From Acinetobacter sp. (lineage in GTDB: Bacteria > Pseudomonadota > Gammaproteobacteria > Pseudomonadales > Moraxellaceae): a DNA stretch of 64,000 nucleotides. A program made the translations under genes and the position numbers. Below are positions 54,588 through 63,888 of this stretch, piece after piece; the first letter of the stretch is position 1, and each line of letters opens with the position of its first letter. Under the pieces are notes generated by a model, which had not been told where the DNA came from, ran no database searches, and worked only from the letters and a program-made list of their open reading frames with translations. Where the stretch lies: contig JAITLL010000018.1 of assembly GCA_031277915.1 (NCBI GenBank), positions 1-64,000 of the forward strand. Reading direction: 5' to 3'.

Positions 54588-55136
54588 ATGCCAAATTTAA
54601 TTCTCTCAACACGTACATTAAACATCGTAAATAAAGCAATTGAGCTGTTTCACTACAATGGATTTCATATAGTCGGCGTCGACAAAATTGTGAAAGAGTC
54701 CGAAATACCAAAAATGACGTTTTATAACTATTTCCACTCTAAAGAACGCTTTATTGAAATTTGCCTAATCGTGCAAAAAGAACGACTCCAAGAGAAAATA
54801 GGTTCTATGGTGGAATATGACGATGCCACAAGCGCAATCGATAAACTCAAAAAGCTTTATTATTTACACGCAGATATAGATGGACTGTACTATTTGTTGT
54901 TTAAAGCTATTTTTGAAACTAAAAATAACTATCCAAATGCCTATACAACTGCATTGAGATATAGAACATGGCTTACCAACGAAATATATAGCCAGCTTAG
55001 AGCACTTAACCCAGATGCTTCATTTTCGGATGCTAAACTGTTTGTGTATATGATCGAAGGTGCCATTATTCAGCGCTTAAGTTCGGATGAAGTTAATGAG
55101 AGAGTACTTGAGCTGTTTTTTAAAACAAGCATTTGA
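54588..55136 (+). CDS. TetR family regulator, module copy 3
   Basis: A 182-residue protein from the ATG at 54588 (MPNLILSTRTLNIVNKAIEL). The HTH is IELFHYNGFHIVGVDKIVKE, then IPKMTFYNYFHSKERFIEIC. The ligand domain is nearly identical to copy 2 (HADIDGLYYLLFKAIFETKN). It ends shorter (LELFFKTSI). A terminator-like leader hairpin precedes it (gcctttt / aaaaggc then ttttatat, about 54507-54545). In copy 2 the matching arm differs. The regulated gene is unknown. Confidence 0.85.
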   Translation: MPNLILSTRTLNIVNKAIELFHYNGFHIVGVDKIVKESEIPKMTFYNYFHSKERFIEICLIVQKERLQEKIGSMVEYDDATSAIDKLKKLYYLHADIDGLYYLLFKAIFETKNNYPNAYTTALRYRTWLTNEIYSQLRALNPDASFSDAKLFVYMIEGAIIQRLSSDEVNERVLELFFKTSI

Positions 55137-55205
55137 ATATAAAAGAATAATTTAAAATATGGTGTGATGAATAGACCATGAGCGCTGTGCGATCAGCCGA
55201 AGTAG

Positions 55206-55225
55206 AGTGGTGGCAGTCCACCACT
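55206..55225 (+). terminator. Hairpin downstream of TetR copy 3
   Basis: Perfect 8-bp stem agtggtgg / ccaccact around cagt, about 70 bp after the stop. No T-run follows; the role is uncertain. Confidence 0.4.
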
Positions 55226-55318
55226 AACTACAAGGTATCTACAAAATCGTTGGCTATTCAATAAGTAAAGTTTACTATTTGCTATGAAATATTATAGTGA
55301 GGCTAGATTTTTTGATAG

Positions 55319-55555
55319 CTACGATTTTTGTTTGGCTTTTTGGCGTAAGACATACAAATATAAGCTTTCTACTTTTTCACGTGCCCATGGCGTGGTACGT
55401 AAGAATCGTAATGATGATTTAACACTTGGATCTATGCAAAAACATCTAATTTCAATTTTACGACTTAAGCCTTCAAATCCACCGTAGTAGTCCAATAATT
55501 CATCCAAAATGTCAGCAAGTTTTTTGCCGTGTAAAGGGTCATTGGAGGCGTTCAT
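55319..55555 (-). CDS. VF530-type (DUF2132) DNA-binding protein
   Basis: A 78-residue protein matching the small VF530 family from end to end: NDPLHGKKLADILDELLDYY, GFEGLSRKIEIRCFCIDPSV and KSSLRFLRTTPWAREKVESL. The family is a compact helical fold with predicted DNA binding. It sits between TetR copy 3 and a TetR relic, on the opposite strand. Confidence 0.85.
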   Translation of the reverse strand: MNASNDPLHGKKLADILDELLDYYGGFEGLSRKIEIRCFCIDPSVKSSLRFLRTTPWAREKVESLYLYVLRQKAKQKS

Positions 55556-55556
55556 A

Positions 55557-57057
55557 ATAAATCAACAATATTTTGGGAGCCCATTATTATAACCTGAGCT
55601 AGTTTGAAAATGAGAGGGTTGAAATTTAAACCTAATTAGCGGGAGAGATTGCTTGAATATTTTTTGATGCATTGGTGTGAGTATTTGAAATACTGTATGT
55701 ATTGTGGTGATGGAAATCCAAAGAATAGCTGTACACACGTACTATATCAGTTTTTCTAAGCATGTAAAGGAGTTTTTGAAAATTTATTTATAAATTTCAA
55801 TAATATATAAATAAATCAATGTATTTGAATTTAGCCTAAGCAAACTAATAACTTTAATATTCAAAAGTCCATTTAGGGAAAGAAGTCTGTACAGCAGCAG
55901 CAACCAGTAGCCAAAAATACAGCCCGTAAAGGCGGTAAGTAGCTTACACGTTCTAGCTAGGGCAAAATAAAAGTGTAATTACATTTTGTAGAAGGTTGCC
56001 TAGAGAATTATTCTGACTAAAACTAGAAATAGAGTTATGCCAAAGGTAATTAAGAGCGCTAAAGCCCAGCATACAGTGGCACAAGTTTAATAATTGACCA
56101 CAGTAAAGAATAAACGGCGTAGCAACAACGTAGAGTAGCCAGAGCCATATATGGTAGGTTCTTATATATCTTATTTAACATAATATAGATTATGCGAACA
56201 GTTATATAATTCATGCTTAGATTACTGTGTTGCTGAGTTTTCAGCTCTGGTATTTTATTTTGTTTAGCCTACATTGAGTTTCTCTTACCAATATTTGATA
56301 AAAATGTGACGTCTCATCTTTCTATTTAAATTTAGGCTACTACAGTACGTTTCAGAAATTATTGTGGCGCTATCTCGGTTATTTTTTTAGCTTTTACTAT
56401 GCTTAGACGTTTAGATCATTGCTTAGCTAAAAATTTGAATTAAATTACAGATATGAAATCTACTTAATAACTGAATAGCCAAATTCATAGCCATATGTTC
56501 TCTGTCACTATAAAGTAATTTTTCTTACGCTCATCATGTCTTTATTTTATTGAAGGAAATAAATTAAGAATTAAATTTAAGTAGTATTGTGGCTTAATTC
56601 TATACTATGGAATTTTATTCAACAGTACTAAATATTCTAAATGATTGTTTAGAATATATTCAATATCGTTTTTTATTAACTTAAACTTGTTATATTTTAG
56701 TTTGCATAAATATAAAAGCACATAACTAAATCAAAAATAATATATTATTATGTTAAATAATATTAATGGTTAAAGTGCTATGAGTTTTAAAAAGTAAGGT
56801 TATTCTTATTAAAGTATTTATTATCAGTAATTTATTTTTATGCAAATCAATATTTGTTATTGTTTAATAATGTGATTTGATTATCATTTTTTGAGAGGTG
56901 TCTATAAACTAATAACTATTTATATAAATAAAATGATTAATGAGATATAGGTCACATGTTATTTGTTATTTTTTATTAAGATTAATTTTTATATTGTCTT
57001 TAAATAAAAAATATTGTATCTCTTATATTAACTATTTAATAAATAGGTATATATAAA
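55557..57057. other. Gene-poor accessory stretch
   Basis: About 1.5 kb without a credible gene. Seen: a TetR relic (55628-55666), a short basic frame near 55890-55940 ending VAKNTARKGGK, and a 17-codon frame at 56038 (MPKVIKSAKAQHTVAQV). The remainder is very AT-rich up to the fimbrial locus. It looks like the debris of lost genes. Confidence 0.5.
55628..55666 (+). pseudogene. Short TetR relic fragment
   Basis: Reads KPN, stop, RERLLEYFL. It aligns with KPDERKRLLESFL of the relic at 34672 (26 or more of 39 bases in common, same frame). Too short to be sure alone. Confidence 0.45.
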
Positions 57058-57348
57058 ATGAAAAATAATATATTTAAGTGTGTGATTTTGGCGGTACTTT
57101 CCACTTCCCCACTATTTTGTTATGCAAATAACACAATAATGATTAAAGGAAATATTGTTGAAGATACGTGTTCTACGGTAAATATTGAAAAAGAGTGTGT
57201 CCAAATCAATACTTTGAATACGACTATTGATACTCAATATTTAAACAAAGATAATGTATTTAACTTGGCACGACATACTGAGAAAATGGATACGAGTATC
57301 GAAACTATAAGTGCTAATAAAAAAGTAGTTCTTGTTAGCTACCATTAA
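57058..57348 (+). CDS. Small fimbrial-subunit-like exported protein
   Basis: A 96-residue protein with a signal peptide (cleavage near CYANN). The mature start TIMIKGNIVEDTCSTV resembles the pilin pattern TITINGLVTDKTCDIV of the gene at 57806. It then lacks the later pilin strands and C-terminal tyrosine motif, so it is either a decayed pilin or a distinct small protein. It lies 457 bp upstream of the fimbrial operon. Confidence 0.55.
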   Translation: MKNNIFKCVILAVLSTSPLFCYANNTIMIKGNIVEDTCSTVNIEKECVQINTLNTTIDTQYLNKDNVFNLARHTEKMDTSIETISANKKVVLVSYH

Positions 57349-57805
57349 TGTCACAAATCTCAAATTTATCTTTTACTTATAATTTTATTGTATATCTCAA
57401 GAGCGAATTCTTCAGTTCGGTAGTGAATAAACTGATAATTCGCTCTTTTTGCTTTTAAAAAATGATAATTTGTTCACATTTTTGCAAGCAGAGACACAAA
57501 TTATCCTATATAATTGCTTCATTAAAATTTTCTTAAAATAATTTTCCTTATTGTATCGTTTCTTTTTTAATTATTACTGTAGATCCATTCTTATTAATTT
57601 TTTATTTAAAAACAATTACTTATAATAAATTTTTATGTATAATTGCATCTCAATGAATTCTGGATTTTTCTTATTATTTAAAAATAGTGTGATGTGGTTT
57701 GCATTTTGTTTAAAAAGTGTTAGTATTGTCACATTACTTTTCAAGATGCCAAGCTCTGGAAAAGTAAGAAATTAAACTTTTATCCAGACTTTTTGAGAAA
57801 ACACT
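57349..57805. other. Promoter region of the fimbrial operon
   Basis: About 457 bp, AT-rich. A stem gagcgaatt / aattcgctc (about 57401-57445) followed by tttttgc looks like a terminator for the small gene at 57058. The rest presumably holds the fimbrial promoter. Confidence 0.5.
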
Positions 57806-58339
57806 ATGAAAAAACTTGCTTTGATCGCTGCTCTTTCAGTTGTAGGGATTGCGAACGCTCAAGCGGCTGATGGTACAATTACAATTAATGGTTTAGTAAC
57901 AGACAAGACTTGTGACATCGTTACACCTGCTGGTAAAGATTTCACAGTTACTCTTCCAACTGTTTCTAAACAAACTTTAGCTGCTGCTGGAAACGTTGCT
58001 GGTCGTACTCCTTTCCAAATTAAATTAGCTAACTGTTCAGAAGGTAAAGTTGCAACTTACTTCGAACCAGGTGCAACAGTTGACTTCAATACTGGTCGTT
58101 TACTTAACCAAGACGCTACTGGTGCTAAAAACGTTAACGTTCAACTTTTAGGTAACAACAACCAAGTAATCCCAGTTCTTGCTGCTGGTGCAAGTGGCGC
58201 TCAAGCAAACTCTCAATGGGTTGACGTTGCAGCAGCTGGTAGTGCAGACCTTAACTACTATGCTGAATACTATGCAACTGGTGCTTCTACTGCTGGTAAA
58301 GTGAACACTTCTGTTCAATACACAATTATCTATCAATAA
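57806..58339 (+). CDS. Type 1-like fimbrial major subunit
   Basis: A 177-residue pilin with a signal peptide (cleavage after AQA-A). The mature N-terminal donor strand region GTITINGLVTDKTCDIV has the first conserved Cys, the second Cys lies in KLANCSEGK, and the C terminus VQYTIIYQ has the penultimate-Tyr pattern recognised by chaperones. Codon use is more biased (strong use of preferred GCT, GGT and AAC codons) than in neighbours, fitting high expression. It begins a chaperone-usher operon. Confidence 0.88.
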   Translation: MKKLALIAALSVVGIANAQAADGTITINGLVTDKTCDIVTPAGKDFTVTLPTVSKQTLAAAGNVAGRTPFQIKLANCSEGKVATYFEPGATVDFNTGRLLNQDATGAKNVNVQLLGNNNQVIPVLAAGASGAQANSQWVDVAAAGSADLNYYAEYYATGASTAGKVNTSVQYTIIYQ

Positions 58340-58349
58340 TTGATGGATG

Positions 58350-58381
58350 ATAGGGTTTCTATATTCGTATAGAGGCCCTAT
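58350..58381 (+). terminator. Attenuator between pilin and chaperone genes
   Basis: A 14-bp stem (atagggtttctata / tatagaggccctat, two G-U pairs) closes a ttcg loop and is followed by ttttt. It probably makes the major subunit mRNA more abundant than the downstream genes. Confidence 0.8.
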
Positions 58382-58426
58382 TTTTGTGTAATGCTTTCCC
58401 GAACTTCCTTGGCTGAGAATCCTGAA

Positions 58427-59161
58427 ATGAAATTGAACAGTTATAATTTTTTGTTAGGTCTGGCATTTGCTTCAGCGGTAGCCGCACCTGCCTCTCATGC
58501 AGAAATTGTAATTCATGGCACTCGTGTAATTTATCCATCGGATGCTCGCGAAGTTACGCTACAAGTTAGCAATAACGGTTCAAAACCAGCACTTGTCCAA
58601 GCTTGGATCGATGAAGGCGACCCAAAAAGTACTCCGGATCAATCAAAAGTTCCTTTTATGATTGCTCCTCCAATTTCTCGTGTTGAAGCAACAAAAAGTC
58701 AGACTTTTCGTATTACTGCTCTACCCACTGCTTCTCAATTAAATCAGAAGCAAGAAACTGTTTTGTGGTTAAACGTTTTGGATATTCCTCCAAGACCTAC
58801 TTCAAAGAGTGCAGATACGACACCTGATAATTTTCTGCAACTAGCAATTCGTTCACGGATTAAATTCTTCTATCGTCCAGCTTCGATTAAAGATGACGCG
58901 AACTTAGCAGCAGATAAGCTTCAATGGGTTAAATCTGGTCAAAACTTAATGGTAAAAAATCCAACACCTTTTCATATCACAATGACGTCTGTTTATCAGA
59001 AAGTTGGTGATAAAAAAGTTGATTTGTTACCTGAAGGGCTCATGGTTAAGCCTTTTTCTGATGCATCTGTTCAGCTTAAGAATGGCAATGTTCAGGATAT
59101 GAGTTTTATTAATGTGAATGACTACGGTGGTCGAGTCGAACACGCAATAAAACTTCAATAA
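58427..59161 (+). CDS. Periplasmic fimbrial chaperone
   Basis: About 244 residues from the ATG at 58427 (MKLNSYNFLLG); an ATG at 58391 would put 12 residues before the signal peptide. It has a two-domain PapD-like fold: GTRVIYPSDAREVTLQVSNN, the Arg/Lys anchor region and LAIRSRIKFFYRP (the conserved G1 and domain 2 region). It delivers pilin subunits to the usher by donor-strand complementation. It lies 57 bp upstream of the usher gene. Confidence 0.88.
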   Translation: MKLNSYNFLLGLAFASAVAAPASHAEIVIHGTRVIYPSDAREVTLQVSNNGSKPALVQAWIDEGDPKSTPDQSKVPFMIAPPISRVEATKSQTFRITALPTASQLNQKQETVLWLNVLDIPPRPTSKSADTTPDNFLQLAIRSRIKFFYRPASIKDDANLAADKLQWVKSGQNLMVKNPTPFHITMTSVYQKVGDKKVDLLPEGLMVKPFSDASVQLKNGNVQDMSFINVNDYGGRVEHAIKLQ

Positions 59162-59218
59162 TCAGATTTATCTTTAATAAATTTTAAGCACCTATTATGT
59201 GAGTAGGCGGACTTAGCT

Positions 59219-61777
59219 ATGCCAAAAAAAGGGCAAGAATCTTATAAATTATTAAAACGCCATATTTGTTATTACTTGGCTTCTGGTGTTGTTACAATGA
59301 CAATGCCTGTATTCGTGCACGCTGAAGAAACAGCTGCGAGTGCTCCTGTTGAAGCTGAGTTTGATTCTGCTTTTTTAATTGGTGATGCAAAAAAAGTTGA
59401 TATTTCTCGCTTTAAATATGGCAACCCTGTTTTACCTGGCGAATACAACGTTGACGTATATGTAAATGGTCAATGGTTTGGTAAACGTCGTATGGTGTTT
59501 AAAGCAGTAGATCCGCAACAAAATGCAGTCACTTGCTTTACAGGAATGAATCTTCTTGAGTACGGCGTAAAACAAGAGATTTTGTCTAAGCATGCTCCCC
59601 TCCAAAAAGAAAATAATACTTGTTATAAAATAGAGGAATGGGTAGAAAATGCATTTTATGAGTTTGATAACTCTCGTTTACGCGTAGACATCTCAATTCC
59701 TCAAGTCGCATTACAAAAAAATGCCCAAGGTTATGTCGACCCAAGTGTTTGGGATCGCGGTATTAATGCTGGCTTTTTATCTTATAATGGTAGTGCTTAT
59801 AAGACGTTTACTCATTCGAATGATAGAAGTGAAACGACCAATGCATTTATGGGGATCACTGCCGGATTAAATTTAGGTGGTTGGCAATTACGTCACAATG
59901 GTCAGTGGCAATGGCAAGATACGCCTGCCGAAAATCAATCTAAATCTAGTTATGAAGAAACAAGTACTTATTTACAGCGAGCTTTCCCGAAATATCGTGG
60001 TGTTTTAACACTTGGTGATAGCTTTACAAACGGCGAAATATTTGATTCTTATGGTTATCGTGGTATCGATTTCTCAAGTGATGATCGAATGCTGCCAAAT
60101 AGTATGCTGGGTTATGCTCCGCGTATTCGTGGTAATGCTAAAACCAATGCAAAAATTGAAGTTCGTCAGCAAGGTCAACTTATTTATCAAACAACGGTTG
60201 CACCAGGTAACTTTGAGATTAACGACTTGTACCCTACTGGTTTCGGTGGCGAGATTGAGGTTACTGTTATTGAAGCGAATGGAGAAATACAAAAATTTTC
60301 TGTGCCGTACGCATCTGTTGTACAGATGTTACGCCCTGGTGTAAACCGTTATTCATTAACAGTCGGTCAATTCCGTGATCGTGATATTGATCTTAATCCT
60401 TGGGTTGTTCAGGGTAAATACCAACAAGGTATTAACAACTACTTAACGGGTTATACTGGAATTCAAGCTTCTGAAAATTATACAGCTTTATTACTAGGTG
60501 CTGCTTTTGCAACTCCTATTGGTGCTGTTGCATTTGACGTTACCCATTCAGAAGCTGACTTTGAAAAGCAAGCTTCACAGTCTGGGCAAAGTTTCCGTTT
60601 AAGTTATAGTAAGTTAATTTCACCAACCAATACCAACTTAACGCTCGCAGCCTATCGCTATTCGACAGAAAACTTCTATAAATTACGTGATGCTCTACTT
60701 ATTCGTGATTTAGAAGAGAAAGGTATTAATACCTATGCTGCGGGTCGCCAACGTAGTGAATTCCAAATTACCTTAAACCAAGGACTTCCTGAAGGTTGGG
60801 GTAACTTCTATATGGTAGGTTCGTGGGTTGATTACTGGAACCGTAGTGAAACAACTAAACAGTACCAGATTGGCTATAGCAATAATTACCACGGTTTAAC
60901 TTATGGTTTATCTGCAATTAACCGTAAAGTTGAATACGGCGCAAGTACTCAGTCACGTGATACTGAGTACCTAATGACGTTGTCTTTCCCACTGAACTTT
61001 AAGAAGAATTCAGTCAATGTCAACATTAGTGCATCTGAAGATAGCCGTACCGTGGGTGCAAGTGGTATGGTGGGCGATCGCTTTAGTTATGGTGCTTCTA
61101 TGTCGCATCAAGACTATACGAACCCATCATTTAACGTAAATGGTCGTTATCGTACAAACTATGCAACTGTTGGTGGCTCTTATAGCATAGCTGACTCTTA
61201 CCAACAAGCAATGGTGAGCTTAAGTGGTAGTGTTGTTGCTCACTCAGAAGGTATTTTGTTTGGACCTGAACAAGGTCAAACAATGGTACTTGTACATGCA
61301 CCTGAGGCAGCCGGAGCAAAAGTGAGTAATACTGTTGGTCTAAGCATTAATAAAGCAGGTTATGCGGTAGTTCCATATGTTACGCCGTACCGTCTTAATG
61401 ACATCACGCTTGATCCACAAGAAATGTCTAGCAAAGTAGAACTTGAAGAAACGAGTCAACGTATTGCCCCATTTGCTGGTGCAATTGCTAAAGTAGACTT
61501 TGCGACTAAAACAGGTTATGCAGTTTATATTAATAGTAAAACTGTAGATGGCAACAGCTTACCGTTTGCAGCACAAGTCTTTAACCAAAAAGATGAAGCT
61601 GTAGGTATTGTTGCACAAGGTAGTATGATTTACTTACGTACCCCACTTGCTCAAGATCGACTCTATGTAAAATGGGGTGACGAAAGCAATGAGCGTTGTT
61701 CGGTTGAGTACAATGTGAGTAACCAGTTGCAAAATAAGCAACAAAGTGTGGTAATGACTGAGGCTGTCTGCAAATGA
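59219..61777 (+). CDS. Fimbrial outer membrane usher
   Basis: An 852-residue usher. The N-terminal domain includes EFDSAFLIGDAKKVDISRFK and YGNPVLPGEYNVDVYVNG. The plug and barrel follow, with IRGNAKTNAKIEVRQQGQLI and YPTGFGGEIEVTVIEANG. The C-terminal domains end near RCSVEYNVSN. It forms the 24-strand channel through which pilins are assembled. Its stop overlaps the adhesin start (ATGA), showing coupled translation. Confidence 0.92.
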   Translation: MPKKGQESYKLLKRHICYYLASGVVTMTMPVFVHAEETAASAPVEAEFDSAFLIGDAKKVDISRFKYGNPVLPGEYNVDVYVNGQWFGKRRMVFKAVDPQQNAVTCFTGMNLLEYGVKQEILSKHAPLQKENNTCYKIEEWVENAFYEFDNSRLRVDISIPQVALQKNAQGYVDPSVWDRGINAGFLSYNGSAYKTFTHSNDRSETTNAFMGITAGLNLGGWQLRHNGQWQWQDTPAENQSKSSYEETSTYLQRAFPKYRGVLTLGDSFTNGEIFDSYGYRGIDFSSDDRMLPNSMLGYAPRIRGNAKTNAKIEVRQQGQLIYQTTVAPGNFEINDLYPTGFGGEIEVTVIEANGEIQKFSVPYASVVQMLRPGVNRYSLTVGQFRDRDIDLNPWVVQGKYQQGINNYLTGYTGIQASENYTALLLGAAFATPIGAVAFDVTHSEADFEKQASQSGQSFRLSYSKLISPTNTNLTLAAYRYSTENFYKLRDALLIRDLEEKGINTYAAGRQRSEFQITLNQGLPEGWGNFYMVGSWVDYWNRSETTKQYQIGYSNNYHGLTYGLSAINRKVEYGASTQSRDTEYLMTLSFPLNFKKNSVNVNISASEDSRTVGASGMVGDRFSYGASMSHQDYTNPSFNVNGRYRTNYATVGGSYSIADSYQQAMVSLSGSVVAHSEGILFGPEQGQTMVLVHAPEAAGAKVSNTVGLSINKAGYAVVPYVTPYRLNDITLDPQEMSSKVELEETSQRIAPFAGAIAKVDFATKTGYAVYINSKTVDGNSLPFAAQVFNQKDEAVGIVAQGSMIYLRTPLAQDRLYVKWGDESNERCSVEYNVSNQLQNKQQSVVMTEAVCK

Positions 61778-62775
61778 AAAAATTACTTTTAAATAGTGGT
61801 GTTTTAGTAGTATTAGGTTTTTGTATTAATACAGGTGTTCAAGCCGCATGTACGCCCAGCAGTGGTTTCAGAACAATTGATATTCCTATGCAGGTTGGAC
61901 GAGTTGTGGTTCGTCCAAGTGATCCTGTAGGTAAAGTTTTGGTTAAATCACTTTTTGAGATCAGACCCGATCCTTATACTACATATACCTGTAGTCGTTC
62001 AGATATGATGGTCGCGCGCTTATTACAAAATTATGCGATTAGTTCACTTGGGGATAGTATCTATTCAACAAATATCCCAGGTATTGGTATTCGTCTCTAT
62101 CGTGAAGCTTTTAATGCCTCAACTTTCTCGGGCTATTATCCTTATACTCGTAGCGTTCCAGGGACTCTCATTAATCTTGCGGAAGGTTATTTTGTTGTAG
62201 AAATTGTAAAAACAGCTGAGAACACTGGTTCTGGTACTTATAGTACTTACTATGCTGGAACCCGAAGTGATCGCCCATTTTTAACAAGTAGTGTATATGG
62301 TAACGCAATTACCATTGCTTCTTCTTCTTGTGAATGGCGTGGTGCTATTAATAAAGTTGTACAGCTGCCGACTGTTACAAAAGCTGGATTTAAAGGAGTT
62401 GGTTCAACTCAAGGAGACCAGTCTTTCGATCTCAATATTTTATGTAATGGTGGTATCAACCCTACTGGATATGAAGAGAAAAACCTTATTAGCTTAAGCT
62501 TTGATTATCAACAAGATGGAACTAACACCCAAGTTTTAAAAAATCTTGAACCAAATGCAACTAAAGCAAACGGTGTAGGTGTTCAACTTCTATGGAATTA
62601 CCAAAATAAGAATCAGGTTATTGGTACAGGCGATAAACTAGAGTTGGGAACAGTAAAATCAAACCAAACTGTTGAATATAGTGTACCGCTGACAACCCGC
62701 TATTATCAAACAGCTACAAATGTGACTGCTGGTAAAGTACGTGCAATGGCAACTGTAACGATTCAATATGATTAA
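61774..62775 (+). CDS. Fimbrial tip adhesin / minor subunit
   Basis: A 333-residue exported protein (signal MKKLLLNSGVLVVLGFCINT). The N-terminal lectin-like half is about 25-190. The C-terminal pilin domain is about 195-333, with a Cys near 200 (SSCEWRGAINKVVQLPTVTK), a second near 235 (LNILCNGG) and a terminal beta strand ATVTIQYD. This two-domain layout fits a tip adhesin. The receptor is unknown. Confidence 0.8.
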   Translation: MKKLLLNSGVLVVLGFCINTGVQAACTPSSGFRTIDIPMQVGRVVVRPSDPVGKVLVKSLFEIRPDPYTTYTCSRSDMMVARLLQNYAISSLGDSIYSTNIPGIGIRLYREAFNASTFSGYYPYTRSVPGTLINLAEGYFVVEIVKTAENTGSGTYSTYYAGTRSDRPFLTSSVYGNAITIASSSCEWRGAINKVVQLPTVTKAGFKGVGSTQGDQSFDLNILCNGGINPTGYEEKNLISLSFDYQQDGTNTQVLKNLEPNATKANGVGVQLLWNYQNKNQVIGTGDKLELGTVKSNQTVEYSVPLTTRYYQTATNVTAGKVRAMATVTIQYD

Positions 62776-62880
62776 TCATATTGAATCGTTACTAACCAGA
62801 ATAAAATTTTAAAATCAATAAAAAATTTAACTTATTAACACTTTCTAAAAATTTAATACTTAACTCGATAGGAATATTTT

Positions 62881-63834
62881 ATGAAAAAAATAGGTATAGT
62901 TGCTGTTAGTACAGTAACTTTATGTTGGGCAATGTATGAGGTATCTTCTGATAATACCAATACAGTATCGCCTAACGAATCAAGCCAAAAAGCAGCATCT
63001 AAAAGCATTTCATTAACTACAAAGAATGAAAAATTAGCACCTCAAATGGTCTTGGCCCAAACTAATTCCCTTAATTCCTCTGCCCCAGTTTGCCAATATA
63101 ATTTTAATGCGACTCAAGAAGATTTTGATCTTTGGAATAATCAACACCCTGAATATTTACCTATGAAAATATTTCCGTTGATAAATGGTCAAAAATTTGG
63201 TTTTAAAGTGGAGCCTGTCACAGAAGATAATTATGGTTATCTTGATTATAATGCAAAAAGCAAAACAAAAATGAATTCAACAAATTATGAAGGTGATTTT
63301 TTATTGCCTAATAAAGGTATTGTTGCTTTTGAGATGGAGCTTAAAGTACCCCTACTTTCTTCGAGCAGCTCCTCTTACTCAGCCGACATCAGTTTTAATG
63401 GTGTAACAGATAATAACTATACAATTAGATCAAATTATCATTTCGATATTGGTGCTCAGGATTTTGAGTTTGGTGAGAATCCACCTCGTTTATATCATAG
63501 CTTATCATCGGAGGTGGGAGATTATGAACTTATTGATAGTTACTTTAAAAACAAAAAAATGACAGATAATACAAATGAATATCAACGCTTAGGTGTTTAC
63601 ATTAATCAGGACACTAAGCAAGTCGGATTTATTTCTAATGGTGTTGATGAAGGATACCAATTTAAATTACCTGGTGCACTACAGAAAGTAGCTTTCTCAA
63701 TGAATGGAAATATAAATATTCTTTCTACGAATTTATTTGGACAAGAATTGTTTAATGAGCTTATTACTGACCGTAATGCGCTACAGTTTAGTTACCCTCA
63801 GGGTACAACTGACATGTGCGGTAATGCCATTTAA
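62881..63834 (+). CDS. DUF4882-type exported protein
   Basis: A 317-residue protein with an N-terminal hydrophobic segment (MKKIGIVAVSTVTLCWAMYE). The mature part matches the Acinetobacter DUF4882 pattern: PVCQYNFNATQEDFDLWNNQ at the start, TKQVGFISNGVDEGYQFKLP, and the C-terminal YPQGTTDMCGNAI closing a probable Cys-Cys pair. It lies 105 bp after the adhesin gene in the same direction and before a strong terminator, so it may be part of the fimbrial unit. Its role is unknown. Confidence 0.7.
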   Translation: MKKIGIVAVSTVTLCWAMYEVSSDNTNTVSPNESSQKAASKSISLTTKNEKLAPQMVLAQTNSLNSSAPVCQYNFNATQEDFDLWNNQHPEYLPMKIFPLINGQKFGFKVEPVTEDNYGYLDYNAKSKTKMNSTNYEGDFLLPNKGIVAFEMELKVPLLSSSSSSYSADISFNGVTDNNYTIRSNYHFDIGAQDFEFGENPPRLYHSLSSEVGDYELIDSYFKNKKMTDNTNEYQRLGVYINQDTKQVGFISNGVDEGYQFKLPGALQKVAFSMNGNINILSTNLFGQELFNELITDRNALQFSYPQGTTDMCGNAI

Positions 63835-63858
63835 AATATAAAACTATAAATTGAAAAA

Positions 63859-63887
63859 AAGGGCTGTGGATTCAGCCCTTTTTTTTA
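63859..63887. terminator. Terminator of the fimbrial region
   Basis: aagggctg / cagccctt with a six-base loop, A-run before and T-run after. It serves the + strand genes and the convergent dehydrogenase. Confidence 0.85.
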
Positions 63888-63888
63888 T

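Larger units (their letters stand above)
54086..55136 (+). repeat. Structured-leader/TetR module, copy 3
   Basis: Second full copy of the module at 25873-26934, with the same order of leader stems, the conserved cctttgccaaaagctataac block, the gagatgtgctcggcacagtc block and the TetR gene. The copies have diverged by scattered substitutions and small indels. Confidence 0.8.
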
